Source: JANXYW01 sp031400455 (GTDB taxonomy: Bacteria; Chloroflexota; Dehalococcoidia; DSTF01; JACRBR01). Taken from it: 64,000 nt of DNA. The stretch spans positions 45,368 to 109,367 of the forward strand of contig JANNPX010000028.1 of the NCBI GenBank assembly GCA_031400455.1, given 5' to 3'. A program made the position numbers and the translations under genes. Shown in pieces: positions 51,339 to 61,200 of this stretch. The first letter of the stretch is position 1. Each line of letters begins with the position of its first letter. The notes under the pieces are model-generated. The model saw only the letters and a list, made by a program, of their open reading frames with translations. It searched no databases and was not told the origin of the DNA.

Positions 51339-53276
51339 TCAGGTGCAGAGCGAGACGGGTTTGCCGAATACGCTCGCCTGCTTCGAGAGATCGAGGATGC
51401 TGATGACGAAGTCCGCGTCCTGCCGCAGTCGATCTCCAGCGGGCGGCACGGACTGCCCGAACTTCTGCGCGTCGCGCGACAGATCGAGGATGCTTACGGC
51501 ACCGTCGCCATCGACATCGGCACGCATGATGGCGCAGTACGACGCCGGATTCTCGCTCAGTGCCGCCTCCTGGGCATTCGTGTAACCGTCGCCGTCGGTG
51601 TCGTCGTCGCAGGCGTCTCCGAGTGAATCCGTGCCCGGATGGTTCGCAGCGGTGTTCCCACCATCCACATTGAGTTGGCTCTGGTTCGAGGTTATCGCGC
51701 AGTTGTCGACGCTGTCCGCCACCGCGTCGCCGTCGCCATCAATCGCGGCGGGCATGTTGCCGAATAGTGCGTACTGCGAGAAATGGTCGAGCGAAACCGT
51801 GATCGTCTTCGCAACGGTATCGACAACACCTCCGACGAGTTGCCACTGCTGACCGATGGTGTCGTAGACGTACACGCGCAGGGTAGAGGGATCGAGCAGA
51901 CCGCCTGCGAGATCGGCATCCGTGTAGTTGAACACCGCAGTCACCGGGGTCGAGAACGTCGTCCCGTCCGGGCCGAATTGATATCCATGTGATATCACCA
52001 CGAGACCGGCCGGAGCCACCACTGGGACAGGTTGGACGATCGAAGTGAGCGCGGTATCCGCCGCGAGTGCCCCCGCCGGCACGGCTAGCACGTCGCCCAC
52101 GCTCGTCAGCAGCGTGCCTCCGTTCGCGGCAACGATCTGCGCGCTACTGCGTGATGCAGTCTTTGAGAGAGAGAATGTCCCTAGCCCGCACGCGCATACC
52201 CAAGAGCCGGCCAGCGTCTCGTCGTCGCCGCTCAACATTCCAATAACACTCACCTCGTACGCGGGTTGTCCGAACGCAATCAATACATTGAACTCTCGCG
52301 ACGCTTCGTTAAACGTTCCTTCGAATGTGCCGTTCCCGGCGACCGTGCAGGAGGAGGTGCCGGAAGCGATCGCCGTTTGCGTGCCGGTCTGCAGGATCGA
52401 CACCGCGCAATCTCCGAGTAACAGAGTATCGAAACTTCCCGACCAGAAACCCGAGGTACAAGCTTGGGTGCCGGCGGGGCAGAACTGAGACTCGCCAACG
52501 TCTGTGATCTGCCCCTGAGCGATCTGGAAAGCGAAGGATCCAAGTAATGCGTTGTTCGCGGCGCGGACCTTCGCCGTGTAGGAGCCCACACGGAGCGGAA
52601 ACTTAAAGTTGCCGCTGGCGTCGGTTCGCACGCAACTGCCGTTGCTGGGGCCGGATTCGATCTTGATCCTCGCGTCGACAAACGGGACGCCATTGACGGT
52701 CACGCTGCCGATGGCCATTCCAGCCAGCATTAGGTTCGGGGACGCGATGTCGAGGTTCGCGTTCGTCGTCACACTTGCCACGAATGCGACTGGCCGGGCT
52801 TCGCCGACGGCGCTGAGGATCGTGCCGGTGTAGCTAGCTATGAGGATCCCATCCGGATTGTTGTAGTCCGTGATGGGTGCACTGTACGTTCCATCCACCG
52901 CGATCCCCACAGCGTTGGCTCCGAGTGCGGAGATCCCGAGGCCACAGACCTGCGTCGGATCGCCCACGCCTGTGATCGGGATGCCGTTAAAGGTGAGTAC
53001 GCCCTCGACCGCGCCATCGCACGAGGCGTTGGGCTGCGCGGACACGGCACCCAATTGCGTCGCCGATCCAGCCGCCGCCACGTCGAAATAGAAGGATGCT
53101 TCGGCGCAGTTGTTCTGCGACGGCCGCACCGCGACCCCGAAGCTCCCTGGCGGCAGTAGCAACACGAAGGATCCGTCCACACCCGCGGTTGCGCACAGAC
53201 CGCCGAAGTTCACATCGAGGAACGCGTTCGCCGCGGGCGATCCGTCGATCGTTATCGTGCCGCTAACCAGACTCAA
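51339..53276 (-). pseudogene. Downstream part of a frameshifted surface protein with TSP3/dockerin-type C-terminus
   Basis: A 645-residue open frame without a signal peptide. It holds repeated beta-sandwich-like segments (GSFVLLLPPGSFGVAVR, GNFKFPLRVGSYTAKVR; Ig/carboxypeptidase-regulatory-like, each GxITxxGxPxxxAxV type), a ZU5-like region around 380-520 (GALAADTALTSIVQPV; LDHFSQYALFG), a TSP3-like Asp-rich calcium stretch (DGDAVADSVDNC, DACDDDTDGDGYTN) and a two-repeat dockerin-like end (ADVDGDGAVSILDLSRDA, DADFVISILDLSKQA). Its start would be TTG overlapping the stop of 53273-53683. The reading is continued from the upstream part by a -1 shift (see findings). Confidence 0.75.
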
Positions 53277-53683
53277 CCCGCCCGTAAGATCGATATCTTG
53301 TGTGTTGTTGTCGTTGTCGCTGCTACCACCGCGCTCGGTCCGGCCATCAGCGGCGGCACTTGCGTAGAGGGTGTGCTTCCGTGAACGGATGTGTCGTAGG
53401 TTGCTGGAGCGAGAACCGGAAATACGTAGCTCCCGTCACCGGCGATCGCAACGTTGCTGGTCTGGCCACCCTGCGTTGCGTGAACGCGCAGTCCGCACGT
53501 CCCGCTCGCCAGTCGCACATCGATCGGCGCCCCGCCCCACTTCACCACCCCTTGCAGAGTGCCTGCGTCAAGTGCCTGTGCGTGCCTTTCACTGGCCGCC
53601 AGCAATCCGGCGACGATCAAGACGACCGCGATGACGGCCGTCCGGCTGACGGGAACGCGCTGACGCACGACACGACCGACCAT
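53273..53683 (-). CDS. Upstream part (signal peptide and first domain) of the frameshifted surface protein
   Basis: Start ATG at 53683 with AGGTGG upstream. 136 residues: positively charged N-terminus, hydrophobic signal (TAVIAVVLIVAGLLAASERHA), then one beta-sandwich-type domain (GTLQGVVKWGGAPIDVRLA, GDGSYVFPVLAPATYDTSV) of the same kind repeated downstream, and a Thr-rich end coded by an ACA/ACG tract before the stop. The stop overlaps the TTG of the next frame by four bases (TTGA). It looks like the front of the protein encoded at 51339-53276. Confidence 0.7.
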   Translation of the reverse strand: MVGRVVRQRVPVSRTAVIAVVLIVAGLLAASERHAQALDAGTLQGVVKWGGAPIDVRLASGTCGLRVHATQGGQTSNVAIAGDGSYVFPVLAPATYDTSVHGSTPSTQVPPLMAGPSAVVAATTTTTHKISILRAG

Positions 53684-53802
53684 GTCCACCTGTCTCCCAG
53701 CGGTAGATCCGGGCAAGCTTAACGCGATTGTACGCGAGGACGCTACTTCCTGTATATCAAGGATTGGGTTCGTGTTGTGCCGGTCTAGGCGAGGCGCGGG
53801 CG

Positions 53803-54222
53803 CTAAGACCCCGCTAAGGCGAGCCACGGGGTGGCCCAGCCGAACGCTAGGACGAACGCTAGGGCGCCGATGATGCACCAGCGGCGTATTGCTGGGACGA
53901 TCAGCGTTGGCATGACGATGACGGCGGTTAGGGCTACGACGATCAGGGTGTAGGCGAAATTGGGGCTGGCGAGGCCGTTGTCGGGGCGGCGGTCGTTCAG
54001 GGCGGCCAGCAGCATGCCGAGCAGCAGGCCGATCATGGTAAGCACGATCATCGCCGCGAAGTGCACAACGACGGACAGCGCGATCATGTTGGTGCCGGGC
54101 GGCGCGATGCGCTGGGCGAAGCCGGTGCGGTCGTTCGAGCGGATGAGCATGATGGCGCCTAGCGGGGCGACGGCGAGCGACAGCGCGAAGCCGACGATGA
54201 AGCCTGCGAAGACTTCTTCCAT
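53803..54222 (-). CDS. Small polytopic membrane protein
   Basis: A 139-residue protein with four predicted helices (about 5-25, 45-72, 85-108 and 112-135). VVHFAAMIVLTMIGLLLGMLLAA and NDRRPDNGLASPNFAYTLIV are the most distinctive segments. No family recognised. ATG at 54222, 146 bp downstream of the ispE stop on the same strand; the gap holds two dispersed repeats. Confidence 0.65.
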   Translation of the reverse strand: MEEVFAGFIVGFALSLAVAPLGAIMLIRSNDRTGFAQRIAPPGTNMIALSVVVHFAAMIVLTMIGLLLGMLLAALNDRRPDNGLASPNFAYTLIVVALTAVIVMPTLIVPAIRRWCIIGALAFVLAFGWATPWLALAGS

Positions 54223-54247
54223 CTAACGCTGCTCCGGATGGGTACGA

Positions 54248-54277
54248 TCCACGAAGAGCACTAAGGGCACGAAGGTT
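54248..54277. repeat. Diverged CCACGAAG repeat, copy 4
   Basis: TCCACGAAGAGCACTAAGGGCACG then AAGGTTGG: same motif order as copies 1-3 but with several substitutions. Directly beside the second ACTCACAGCC repeat. Confidence 0.5.
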
Positions 54278-54295
54278 GGGGGCGGTCCGGCCATG

Positions 54296-54328
54296 CCGGA
54301 CTCACAGCCGAGGGCGGCTATGGTCCAC
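54296..54328. repeat. Dispersed ACTCACAGCCGAGG hairpin repeat, copy 2
   Basis: Same 14-bp core and flanks as 29367-29399 with G for T and A for G in the loop and stem. The stem is one base pair weaker. Confidence 0.5.
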
Positions 54329-54368
54329 GCTTCGCGTTGCGTGGACTGCTGCGCGTCTGGGGCGCACT

Positions 54369-55286
54369 TCACGAGAGTTCCTGCATGTGGAGCGCGCGGG
54401 CGCGGGTGAGGGCGTGTACGGGGCGGGGCTCGAAGCCGAGGGTACGGATGCGGCCGGAGAGTTCGTGGGCGAGGTCGGCGCCGCCGCCGTACAGCAGGAA
54501 GAACGACGGGCCGGCGCCGCAGAGGTGCGGAACGTAACCGTCGGCGCGCAATGCGTCCATCGCCAGTTCGGTGTGCGGCTGCATCTTCGCCGTCACGCGC
54601 TCGAACACGTTCGCGAGCTCTTCATCGACGACCATGCGTCCCGCCTCGACGGCCTCGCGGAGGCCGAGCGTCGCGTCACCTTCGGTGAACTCGTGCGGCG
54701 TCAGCGCGTCGAACATCGCGGCGGTCTTCTCGCCGCGGTCGCCCTGCGGGGGCGTAGCGAGCAGGACGCTCGGCGCTAGCGCGTCGGGCAGCGGCTCGAC
54801 GTAGTCGCCGCGGCCGCTGACCATCGCCGTGCCGCCAACGACGAAGAACGGCGGGTCGGAGCCGACCTCACCGGCGATCTCGACGAGGTTCGCGTCCGGC
54901 TGCCCGGCGTCCCACAGCACGTTCAGCGCGCGCAGCACTGCCGCAGCGTCGCTGCTGCCGCCGCCGAGGCCCGCGGCGACGGGCACGTGCTTCTCGAGCA
55001 TGATGCGTGCGCCACGATCGCGCGACACGCCGGCGCGATCGCGAAGTGCGACGGCCGCGCGGTACGCGAGGTTCGTCTCGGGTGGATTATCGGCGAGCAT
55101 GCCCGACTCGCCCGTGATCTCTAGCGAGATGGCGCCGTCATCGGTAGCCGTTAGCGTCACGACGTCATGCAGATCGATCGTCTGCATCACGCTGCGCAGC
55201 TCGTGATAGCCGTCGGGCCGGATGCGCAGCGCTTCGAGCGTCCAATTGATCTTCGCCGGCGCGATCAGGCGTAAGCTCTTCGTCAC
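54369..55286 (-). CDS. ispE: 4-(cytidine 5'-diphospho)-2-C-methyl-D-erythritol kinase
   Basis: GHMP-family kinase of the MEP isoprenoid pathway, phosphorylating CDP-methylerythritol. The 305 residues include APAKINWTLEALRIRPDGYHEL (substrate loop), the P-loop KHVPVAAGLGGGSSDAAAVL, and C-terminal LCGAGPSFFLLY. The GTG start overlaps the rsmA stop (GTGA), so both are translated together. It places the organism among users of the MEP pathway. Confidence 0.94.
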   Translation of the reverse strand: MTKSLRLIAPAKINWTLEALRIRPDGYHELRSVMQTIDLHDVVTLTATDDGAISLEITGESGMLADNPPETNLAYRAAVALRDRAGVSRDRGARIMLEKHVPVAAGLGGGSSDAAAVLRALNVLWDAGQPDANLVEIAGEVGSDPPFFVVGGTAMVSGRGDYVEPLPDALAPSVLLATPPQGDRGEKTAAMFDALTPHEFTEGDATLGLREAVEAGRMVVDEELANVFERVTAKMQPHTELAMDALRADGYVPHLCGAGPSFFLLYGGGADLAHELSGRIRTLGFEPRPVHALTRARALHMQELS

Positions 55287-56254
55287 GAACCGTCCCCCTC
55301 ACCCTTGTCGTTCTGTGGCAGAACGACCGGAGCTGAAGCTTCTCCGCTACGGTTGCGCACGGTGTGCGTCTTGGCATTGAATTCGGTCCATGCGCGCGTA
55401 AGCGCGGCCCAATCGTCGAGCGACAGCGCCTGCGCCCGCAACATCACGTCGACGCCTGCGAGGGCCATCACCTGGTCGACAATCTCCTGCTTCACGTGCA
55501 GGCCGAACGAGAGGCTGTTGCGGAGTTGTTTGCGCGGATTGCCGAAGCCGCCGCGCACGATGCGGAAGAACGCATCGATGGGCACGTCTGCCTTCGGCTG
55601 CGGCGAGACGTCGATGCGCACGACGGCCGACTCGACCTTCGGCGGCGGCGAGAACGCACCGGGCGCGACCTTCATCACGATTCGGGCGTCGCCATAGAGC
55701 TGCGTTGCCGTTCCGAGCAGCGTCATGCGCGGGGGCTTGGCGACGATCGACTCCGCGACTTCGAGCTGCACCATGACCACCAAGCGCCGCGGCGGGACCG
55801 CTGCTTCGAGGAACCGCCGCAGCACCGGCGCGGCGATATTGTACGGCAGGTTCGCAACCACGACGTACGGGTCGTGGTTGCGTGAGTCTGCGGGGAGTCC
55901 GAGCACTTCCTCCGGCGACATGTCCAGTACGTCACCTTCGACGATCGTCACATGCGGCGTCGCCGCGAATCGCTCGCGCAGTCCGTCGATCAGGTCGGCG
56001 TCGACCTCGATCGCCACTACGCGCTCGGCGCGCTCGGCCAGTACGGCTGTTAGTGCGCCGAGACCCGGCCCGATTTCGAGCACGGTCTCGCCGGGCGTGA
56101 TCTCCGCCGCTTCGACGATGCGGTTGAGGATGTTGGTGTCGGAGAGGAAATGCTGGCCGTAGCGCTTCTTCGCGCGCACCGACGGCCGGGGGCGACCCGG
56201 CGGCCGAGCGCTACGAGAGGATGTAGATGTCGAGCCATTGCGTGCGCCAGTCAA
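55283..56254 (-). CDS. rsmA: 16S rRNA dimethyladenosine transferase
   Basis: Dimethylates two adjacent adenines near the 3' end of 16S rRNA. RAKKRYGQHFLSDTNILNRIVE opens the catalytic part; SAM motifs I (VLEIGPGLGALT), II/III (VVAIEVDADL) and IV NLPYNIAAPVLRRF are clear; the C-terminal domain (VDVMLRAQALSLDDWAALTR) is short. I use TTG at 56254 with ACGGAG six bases upstream; GTG at 56179, directly before RAKKRYGQ, is possible and would avoid the overlap with the upstream gene. Next to ispE, as in many Gram-positive-type genomes. Confidence 0.92.
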   Translation of the reverse strand: MTGARNGSTSTSSRSARPPGRPRPSVRAKKRYGQHFLSDTNILNRIVEAAEITPGETVLEIGPGLGALTAVLAERAERVVAIEVDADLIDGLRERFAATPHVTIVEGDVLDMSPEEVLGLPADSRNHDPYVVVANLPYNIAAPVLRRFLEAAVPPRRLVVMVQLEVAESIVAKPPRMTLLGTATQLYGDARIVMKVAPGAFSPPPKVESAVVRIDVSPQPKADVPIDAFFRIVRGGFGNPRKQLRNSLSFGLHVKQEIVDQVMALAGVDVMLRAQALSLDDWAALTRAWTEFNAKTHTVRNRSGEASAPVVLPQNDKGEGDGS

Positions 56255-57674
56255 CGTCAACTCCGTCCGGGTACCCCAAGTCGATGATGTAGCCCTTCAC
56301 CGCACCGCCCGTGTCCGCAGCAACCGCGTAGCCGTATCCCGGGATGAACATCTTCGTGCCCAGCGGGATCACGTTCGGGTCCACCGCAACGATACCGTAC
56401 GTCACGAGCACGCCCGTCGCGGTGCGCCCGTACGCCTCGTCGCTGGCGGACCGGCCGCTGCTCTCGGGGTTGTACCATGTAGCGTAGACACGCAGAGTGT
56501 CTCTGACGCTGCCCGAGTCGGCGGGCTGCGAATCGTTCGCGCCGGTCTGTGTCGGGTAGTAGACCACGGTGTCGACCGGTTCCGGGTCGAGTCGCTCCTC
56601 GAGCAGGTCGCGGCCGACCTCCTCGCCGTTCACGTAGCTGACGTCGTAGCGGCGGATGCGGGCGCCGTCGTGGCCCTTCACGGTTCGTATCTCGCCCGGC
56701 GGCAGGCTGGGATCCGATCGATACACGGTGCTACTTTCGATGTACTCGATCTCTGTGTCGTTGGATGCGGAGAGCTGGACGACGCGCACGGACATGCCGG
56801 CAGTGATCGGCGTGTCCACGGACGGATCGACGAACGCGCCTTCCGGCAGCACGATACCCGCGTCATCCAACACCTCGCCGACCGTGCTCGCCAGCGTGTA
56901 CAGCACTTCATGGCCGGACGGCAGCGCGACCGTCACGGCGTGCGCGTGACGGATTTCGACGCGCGCGTCGGCGTCGAGCGGGGCCTGCACGTCGGGCGTC
57001 ACGGCATCGCCGGGGCCGACGACGACGCCGGCTTCGCGCAACGCCTGTGCGACGGTGGGCCTGCTCGAGGTCGACGGCACCTCATGGCCGTTGTCGACGA
57101 TCGTGAACGGCACGGCGCGCCGCACTTCGATCGCGATCTCCTCCGGGATCTGCTCGTCGCGCGCGGGTGAACTGGTCGCGAACAGATGCGGAGGATCGAC
57201 GGGTGCGTTCATCGAAACGAGCACGCCGTTCTGGAGCACACTGTCGCGGCCCTCGATCGCGATGTCCGCTTCGGACAGCACCTGATCGATGGTGAGGGCA
57301 TGGGTGCGGAGGACATAGCTGGCGCCGTCGACGTGCAGCGTGACGTCGCGCGCCCTGTCGACACGAAGGACCGCGCGGCCGTCGCCGTCCAGCGTCGTGA
57401 CGCGGTCACCCGGGCGCAGGTCGACGCCCGCGCCGCTCAACACGGCGCCGTCGCTCGACATGTTCGTCTCGACGACGAGGTCACGGCCGTCGGCCTGCAC
57501 CTGCACCTTGCGCGGCTGCAGCAGCCCGTAGCCGAAGAAGCTGATCGCCAGGATCGCCGACAGCACGGCGAGGTGCCGCCGGCGACGGTGATCGAGCAGG
57601 AGGCTGTGCCTCGCTGCATCGCGCAGAAGTCGGACGAGGGCGTCGTAGCGACCCGGTCCGGGCGTCAGCGCCAA
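56211..57674 (-). CDS. YabE-like cell-wall protein (DUF348, G5, 3D domains)
   Basis: A 487-residue exported protein of the RpfB/YabE class. An N-terminal helix (about residues 40-60, LAVLSAILAISFFGYGLL) anchors it; three DUF348 ubiquitin-like repeats follow (DGRDLVVETNMSSDGAVLSGAGV; VPFTIVDNGHEVPSTSSRPTV; AVTVALPSGHEVLYTLASTV), then a G5 domain (IEYIESSTVYRSDPSLPPGE) and a C-terminal 3D double-psi beta-barrel (RVYATWYNPES, GVLVTYGIVAVDPNVIPLGT, YAVAADTGGAVKGYIIDLG) with the three conserved Asp. Probably a peptidoglycan-acting enzyme. TTG at 57674 has TGGAGG upstream. Beside rsmA, as in Bacillus. Confidence 0.9.
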   Translation of the reverse strand: MALTPGPGRYDALVRLLRDAARHSLLLDHRRRRHLAVLSAILAISFFGYGLLQPRKVQVQADGRDLVVETNMSSDGAVLSGAGVDLRPGDRVTTLDGDGRAVLRVDRARDVTLHVDGASYVLRTHALTIDQVLSEADIAIEGRDSVLQNGVLVSMNAPVDPPHLFATSSPARDEQIPEEIAIEVRRAVPFTIVDNGHEVPSTSSRPTVAQALREAGVVVGPGDAVTPDVQAPLDADARVEIRHAHAVTVALPSGHEVLYTLASTVGEVLDDAGIVLPEGAFVDPSVDTPITAGMSVRVVQLSASNDTEIEYIESSTVYRSDPSLPPGEIRTVKGHDGARIRRYDVSYVNGEEVGRDLLEERLDPEPVDTVVYYPTQTGANDSQPADSGSVRDTLRVYATWYNPESSGRSASDEAYGRTATGVLVTYGIVAVDPNVIPLGTKMFIPGYGYAVAADTGGAVKGYIIDLGYPDGVDVDWRTQWLDIYILS

Positions 57675-57859
57675 GCAGCCTCCAGTGCTACCCCCGAACC
57701 GCGGGGACCAGGAACGCGCAGCGATGGAACATCGCAACGCTTCCGCGTGATGGGCGCGACGCACCGCGGCCGGCCGTGATCCGGTCAGTCCGCGCAATCG
57801 CCCCGTGCTGCAATCAGTCGGGCGGCCCACCCCGGGCCCGCCCTTGGAGGAGAAAATAT

Positions 57860-58126
57860 GGCCGTGCACCCACCGTCGATCAGGCCCTTCGGCTTAACGG
57901 CGCTAGCTAGCTCCGGCCCGGTTGCCCTACGGCACCCGAAACTAACCACTTACCGCTGCTTCCTTCCGGATCTGACGGGGTTCATGGCGCTTCGCCGCGT
58001 AGGACCAGGCCCTCAACGCTGCTCGGCGCAGCCAGTTCCCAGGTACACTAACCTCGGGCAGGAATTCAGCCCCGCTATAGCGGCTTGCGGGTACAGGGCA
58101 CCGCTGGCTCCCCGCCTAGCACGACC
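57860..58126 (-). ncRNA. ffs: Signal recognition particle RNA, long (Alu-containing) form
   Basis: The minus strand contains the universal S-domain core (GATCCGGAAGGAAGCAGC at about 57951-57968) and Alu-domain boxes GGTGCCCTGTACCCGCAAGC and CGCTATAGCGG. GGUCGUGC at the 5' end pairs over eight bases with GCACGGCC at the 3' end, giving a molecule of about 267 nt that closes the terminal helix, followed by ATATTTTCTCC as a T-tract terminator. Size and boxes match the Bacillus scRNA type. The stem GGCCTGGTCCTACG pairs with CGTAGGGCAACCGGGCC as helix 8. The opposite strand offers a tempting ribosome-site-like stretch that is only the terminator. Confidence 0.93.
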
Positions 58127-58132
58127 ACTGCG

Positions 58133-58160
58133 ATCCTACCATGCCAACCATCCCCGTCAA
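58133..58160 (-). promoter_or_regulatory. Promoter of the SRP RNA gene
   Basis: TTGACG (58155-58160) and TAGGAT (58133-58138), 16-bp spacer, with the RNA 5' end predicted 7 bp after the -10. Good fit to sigma-70. Confidence 0.7.
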
Positions 58161-58274
58161 GAAGCCTCCCGAACGTGACGCAAGCGGCACTCTCTCATCG
58201 TTATTGAATTGACAGGCTCGCTAACGATGCGTATGCTCCGGGCACACCCGCGCCAAGAACAGGATCGCGCTTAA

Positions 58275-61200
58275 ATGCGACGCCGCGCCTACCGATTTGC
58301 CGCTGCGTTCGTGGCCCTGGCGGTGGTTACAGCCACCACCCTCGCAGTCCCCGGCGCCTGGTCAGCGCAGCATGGCATCGCCCCGGCGCTCCGCGCTGCC
58401 GGGAGCGCGCCATCGCCCGCCGCTACGCAGGCGACCGCTCCCGCCATACAGGTATCGTCCGGCACCCCACCCGTGCAGCTGCCAAACGTCGTCAGCGACA
58501 ACGGCGTTCGCAAGGCAGCCGGGATGACTTCGGATCTCGACAAGCTTTATCGCATCGGCCTGCTCGCTCGGGCAACCGGGGGAGAGATTAACGCTCAGAC
58601 GGCATCCAGCCTTCCGCCTGATCTCAAAGCCGGTGTCGATAGCCATACCTTGGCCCTCGACGACACCGGAGCGGTGCAGGTATTCGTCTATACGACGGTT
58701 GATCCGGAGACGGTGGTGCCATCGCTGACGGCGCTTGGAATGAACATTCAGCGCGTCAGCGTGGAGTACAGCATCGTGCAGGGCATGATGCCGATCGTCG
58801 CGCTTGAGAGCGCCGCCGCAGTTCCCAGCGTTGGCTCGATCACGCCGCCGGAACGGCCGCGGCGAAACGCCGGCTCACAACTCACGCAGGGGGATGCGAT
58901 CCTGAACGCGAGTCTCCTCCGCTCGACGTACGGTGTCGACGGTACAGGTGTGAGGGTCGGGGTGCTGTCGGACGGGGGTGAAGGCTTAGCCGCGTCCATC
59001 GCATCGGGCGATCTCCCAGCCGGTGTCGACACGACCACGTGCGACGTTATCGAATCCACGCCAGCCGGCGAACCGGCGAACACCACCTCCACAGGCGCCG
59101 GAGCCGAGGCGACCGCGATGGCCGAGATCGTCCACGACCTCGCGCCCGGCGCGCAGATCATGATCGGCTACTTCGGATTCAACGTCACGACTGCTACGTA
59201 TCTCGACTTCCAGGACGCGGTGACGTGCCTCGACCAACACAATGATGTTGTGGTCGATGACATCTCCTACACGCTCAACGGCCCGTACGACGGCACGAGC
59301 CCGATCTCGACCAACACTGCGAACTCCCTCAACAACGCAGCGAACCCCGTGCGCGGGTACTACACCTCGAACGGGAACGCGGCGAACGTCCACTACCAGG
59401 ACGTCTTCCACAACGCGAATTACCTGGTCACTGGCGGCGGCGGCGACTTCTGGGGAGTGCACCAGTATCAAGCGAACGCCGCCACCACCGACGCTGGACA
59501 GAGCCTCGGCTGCAGCGCCACGATTCTCAAGTGCGGCGATACAGTGGAACTGGGACCAGGTGGCTTCCTCAGCGTCAGCCTTTCCTGGAACGATCCATTC
59601 AACGCATCGCCGAACGATTACGACCTCTTCGTGTACGACTCATTCGGGGCGGGCACGCTCTACACCGCGAGCGCCACACGGCAAACCGGCGCGGGTTCAC
59701 ATCCATTCGAGGGGTTTGGCATCTCGAATATCCACAACGTCACCACGAAGTACAGCATCGTCATCGGTAACTACAAGAACCTCGCGGCGGGCGTGACGTT
59801 TGATGAGTTCATCAACTGTTCGGTCTGCACGACGCTCCCGAACGGAACCAAGCACAGCTTCAATACCCGATCCAGCAGCATCGCCAACCAGTCCGATGCG
59901 GGTGGCGGCGTCGTCTCGCTAGGCGCCATCAGTCAGGCCGATCCCGGCAACGACACGATCGAATCGTTCAGCAGCATCGGCCCCACAAACGACGGTCGGA
60001 ACAAACCGGATGCCTCCGCTATCGACGGGGTTGCGGTCACCGGCAACGGCGGATTCGTCAATCCGTTCTACGGCACGTCGGCCGCTGCCCCCCATGCGGC
60101 GGGAATTGCCGCGCTCATCCTGAGCTGCAAGCCGTCGCTCAAGGCGGGCGAGCCTGGCGACAATCCGGCCGCCGATCGAACGACGCTGCGAAGCGCGTTG
60201 TTGAACACCGCGGTCGACCTGGGCACGGCCGGCATGGACACGACGTTTGGCGCGGGACGGCTCAACGCATCGGCGGCGGCCGCGGCGGCCGGGTGCGTGG
60301 CGGGCACCCCGACACCGACGAACACGCCCACCATTACACCAACACCGACAAACACCGCAACGCCCACCAACACGCCGACCGTTACGCCGACTTTCACTCC
60401 GACGGCAACGCACACGCCGACCCTCACGCCGACAGACACACCCACGCTCACACCGACGAGCACGCCAGATCCGAACGCCGTCACGCTCCTCGCCACGAAT
60501 TCGGGCTTCGGTGACGCGACGGCAACGCAATGTACGTTCTCGATCGATGCGGGCTCGGATCCGGACCGACTGCTGCTGGTCGGCGTCAGCCTGGAAAACA
60601 AGGCACGCAGCGTGACTGGCGTGACCTACGGCGCCGACGCGCTCTCATTCGTTGCGTCCGACGCAAACGCAGGCAGTACGCTCGGCAATACTGCGAAGGT
60701 GGAGTTCTGGCAGGGTGTCGCGCCGCCTGACGGGCCGCAGGATGTCACGGTCTCGCTCGACGGCCCATCGAAGGTGGTCTGCGGCGGCTCTGCATGGCGA
60801 AACGTCGATCAGGCGACGCCGCTGGGCACAGCGACGGCGTCACATGCGGACACCGGTGCACCCGCGATCACGCTCTCCGGCGTGGTCGGAACTGACGTCG
60901 TACACGACGTCGTCTCGGTCGCTGGTCCCGTCGTCGCCGCGCCGACTGGAGGGCAGACGAGTCTCTGGAACGTGCCGGTGAACATCGCCACGAACAACAT
61001 GACAGGCATGGGCGGCAGCAAGGCAGGGAGTTCCGGCAGTGTGCCAATGTCTTGGTCCGCGGCACCATCGACGAATGCATTCGCCATGCTCGCCGTCGCT
61101 ATCCGCCGCGTGCCCCCGGGCATCGCGACACCGACGAGCACACCGACGGTGACGGTCACCAACACGGCTACCGCGACGGCGACGAACACACCTGTGCTCG

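Noticed and set aside
57858..58178. Plus-strand ORF of 106 codons with a perfect ribosome-site-like GGAGGAGAAAATATG
   Set aside because: It runs antisense through the SRP RNA gene. The apparent ribosome site is the reverse complement of the RNA's T-tract terminator.
60290..60480. Tandem ACACCGACx repeat as a DNA element
   Set aside because: It encodes the Thr/Pro-rich linker of the S8 protein and keeps its frame; it is explained by protein composition.
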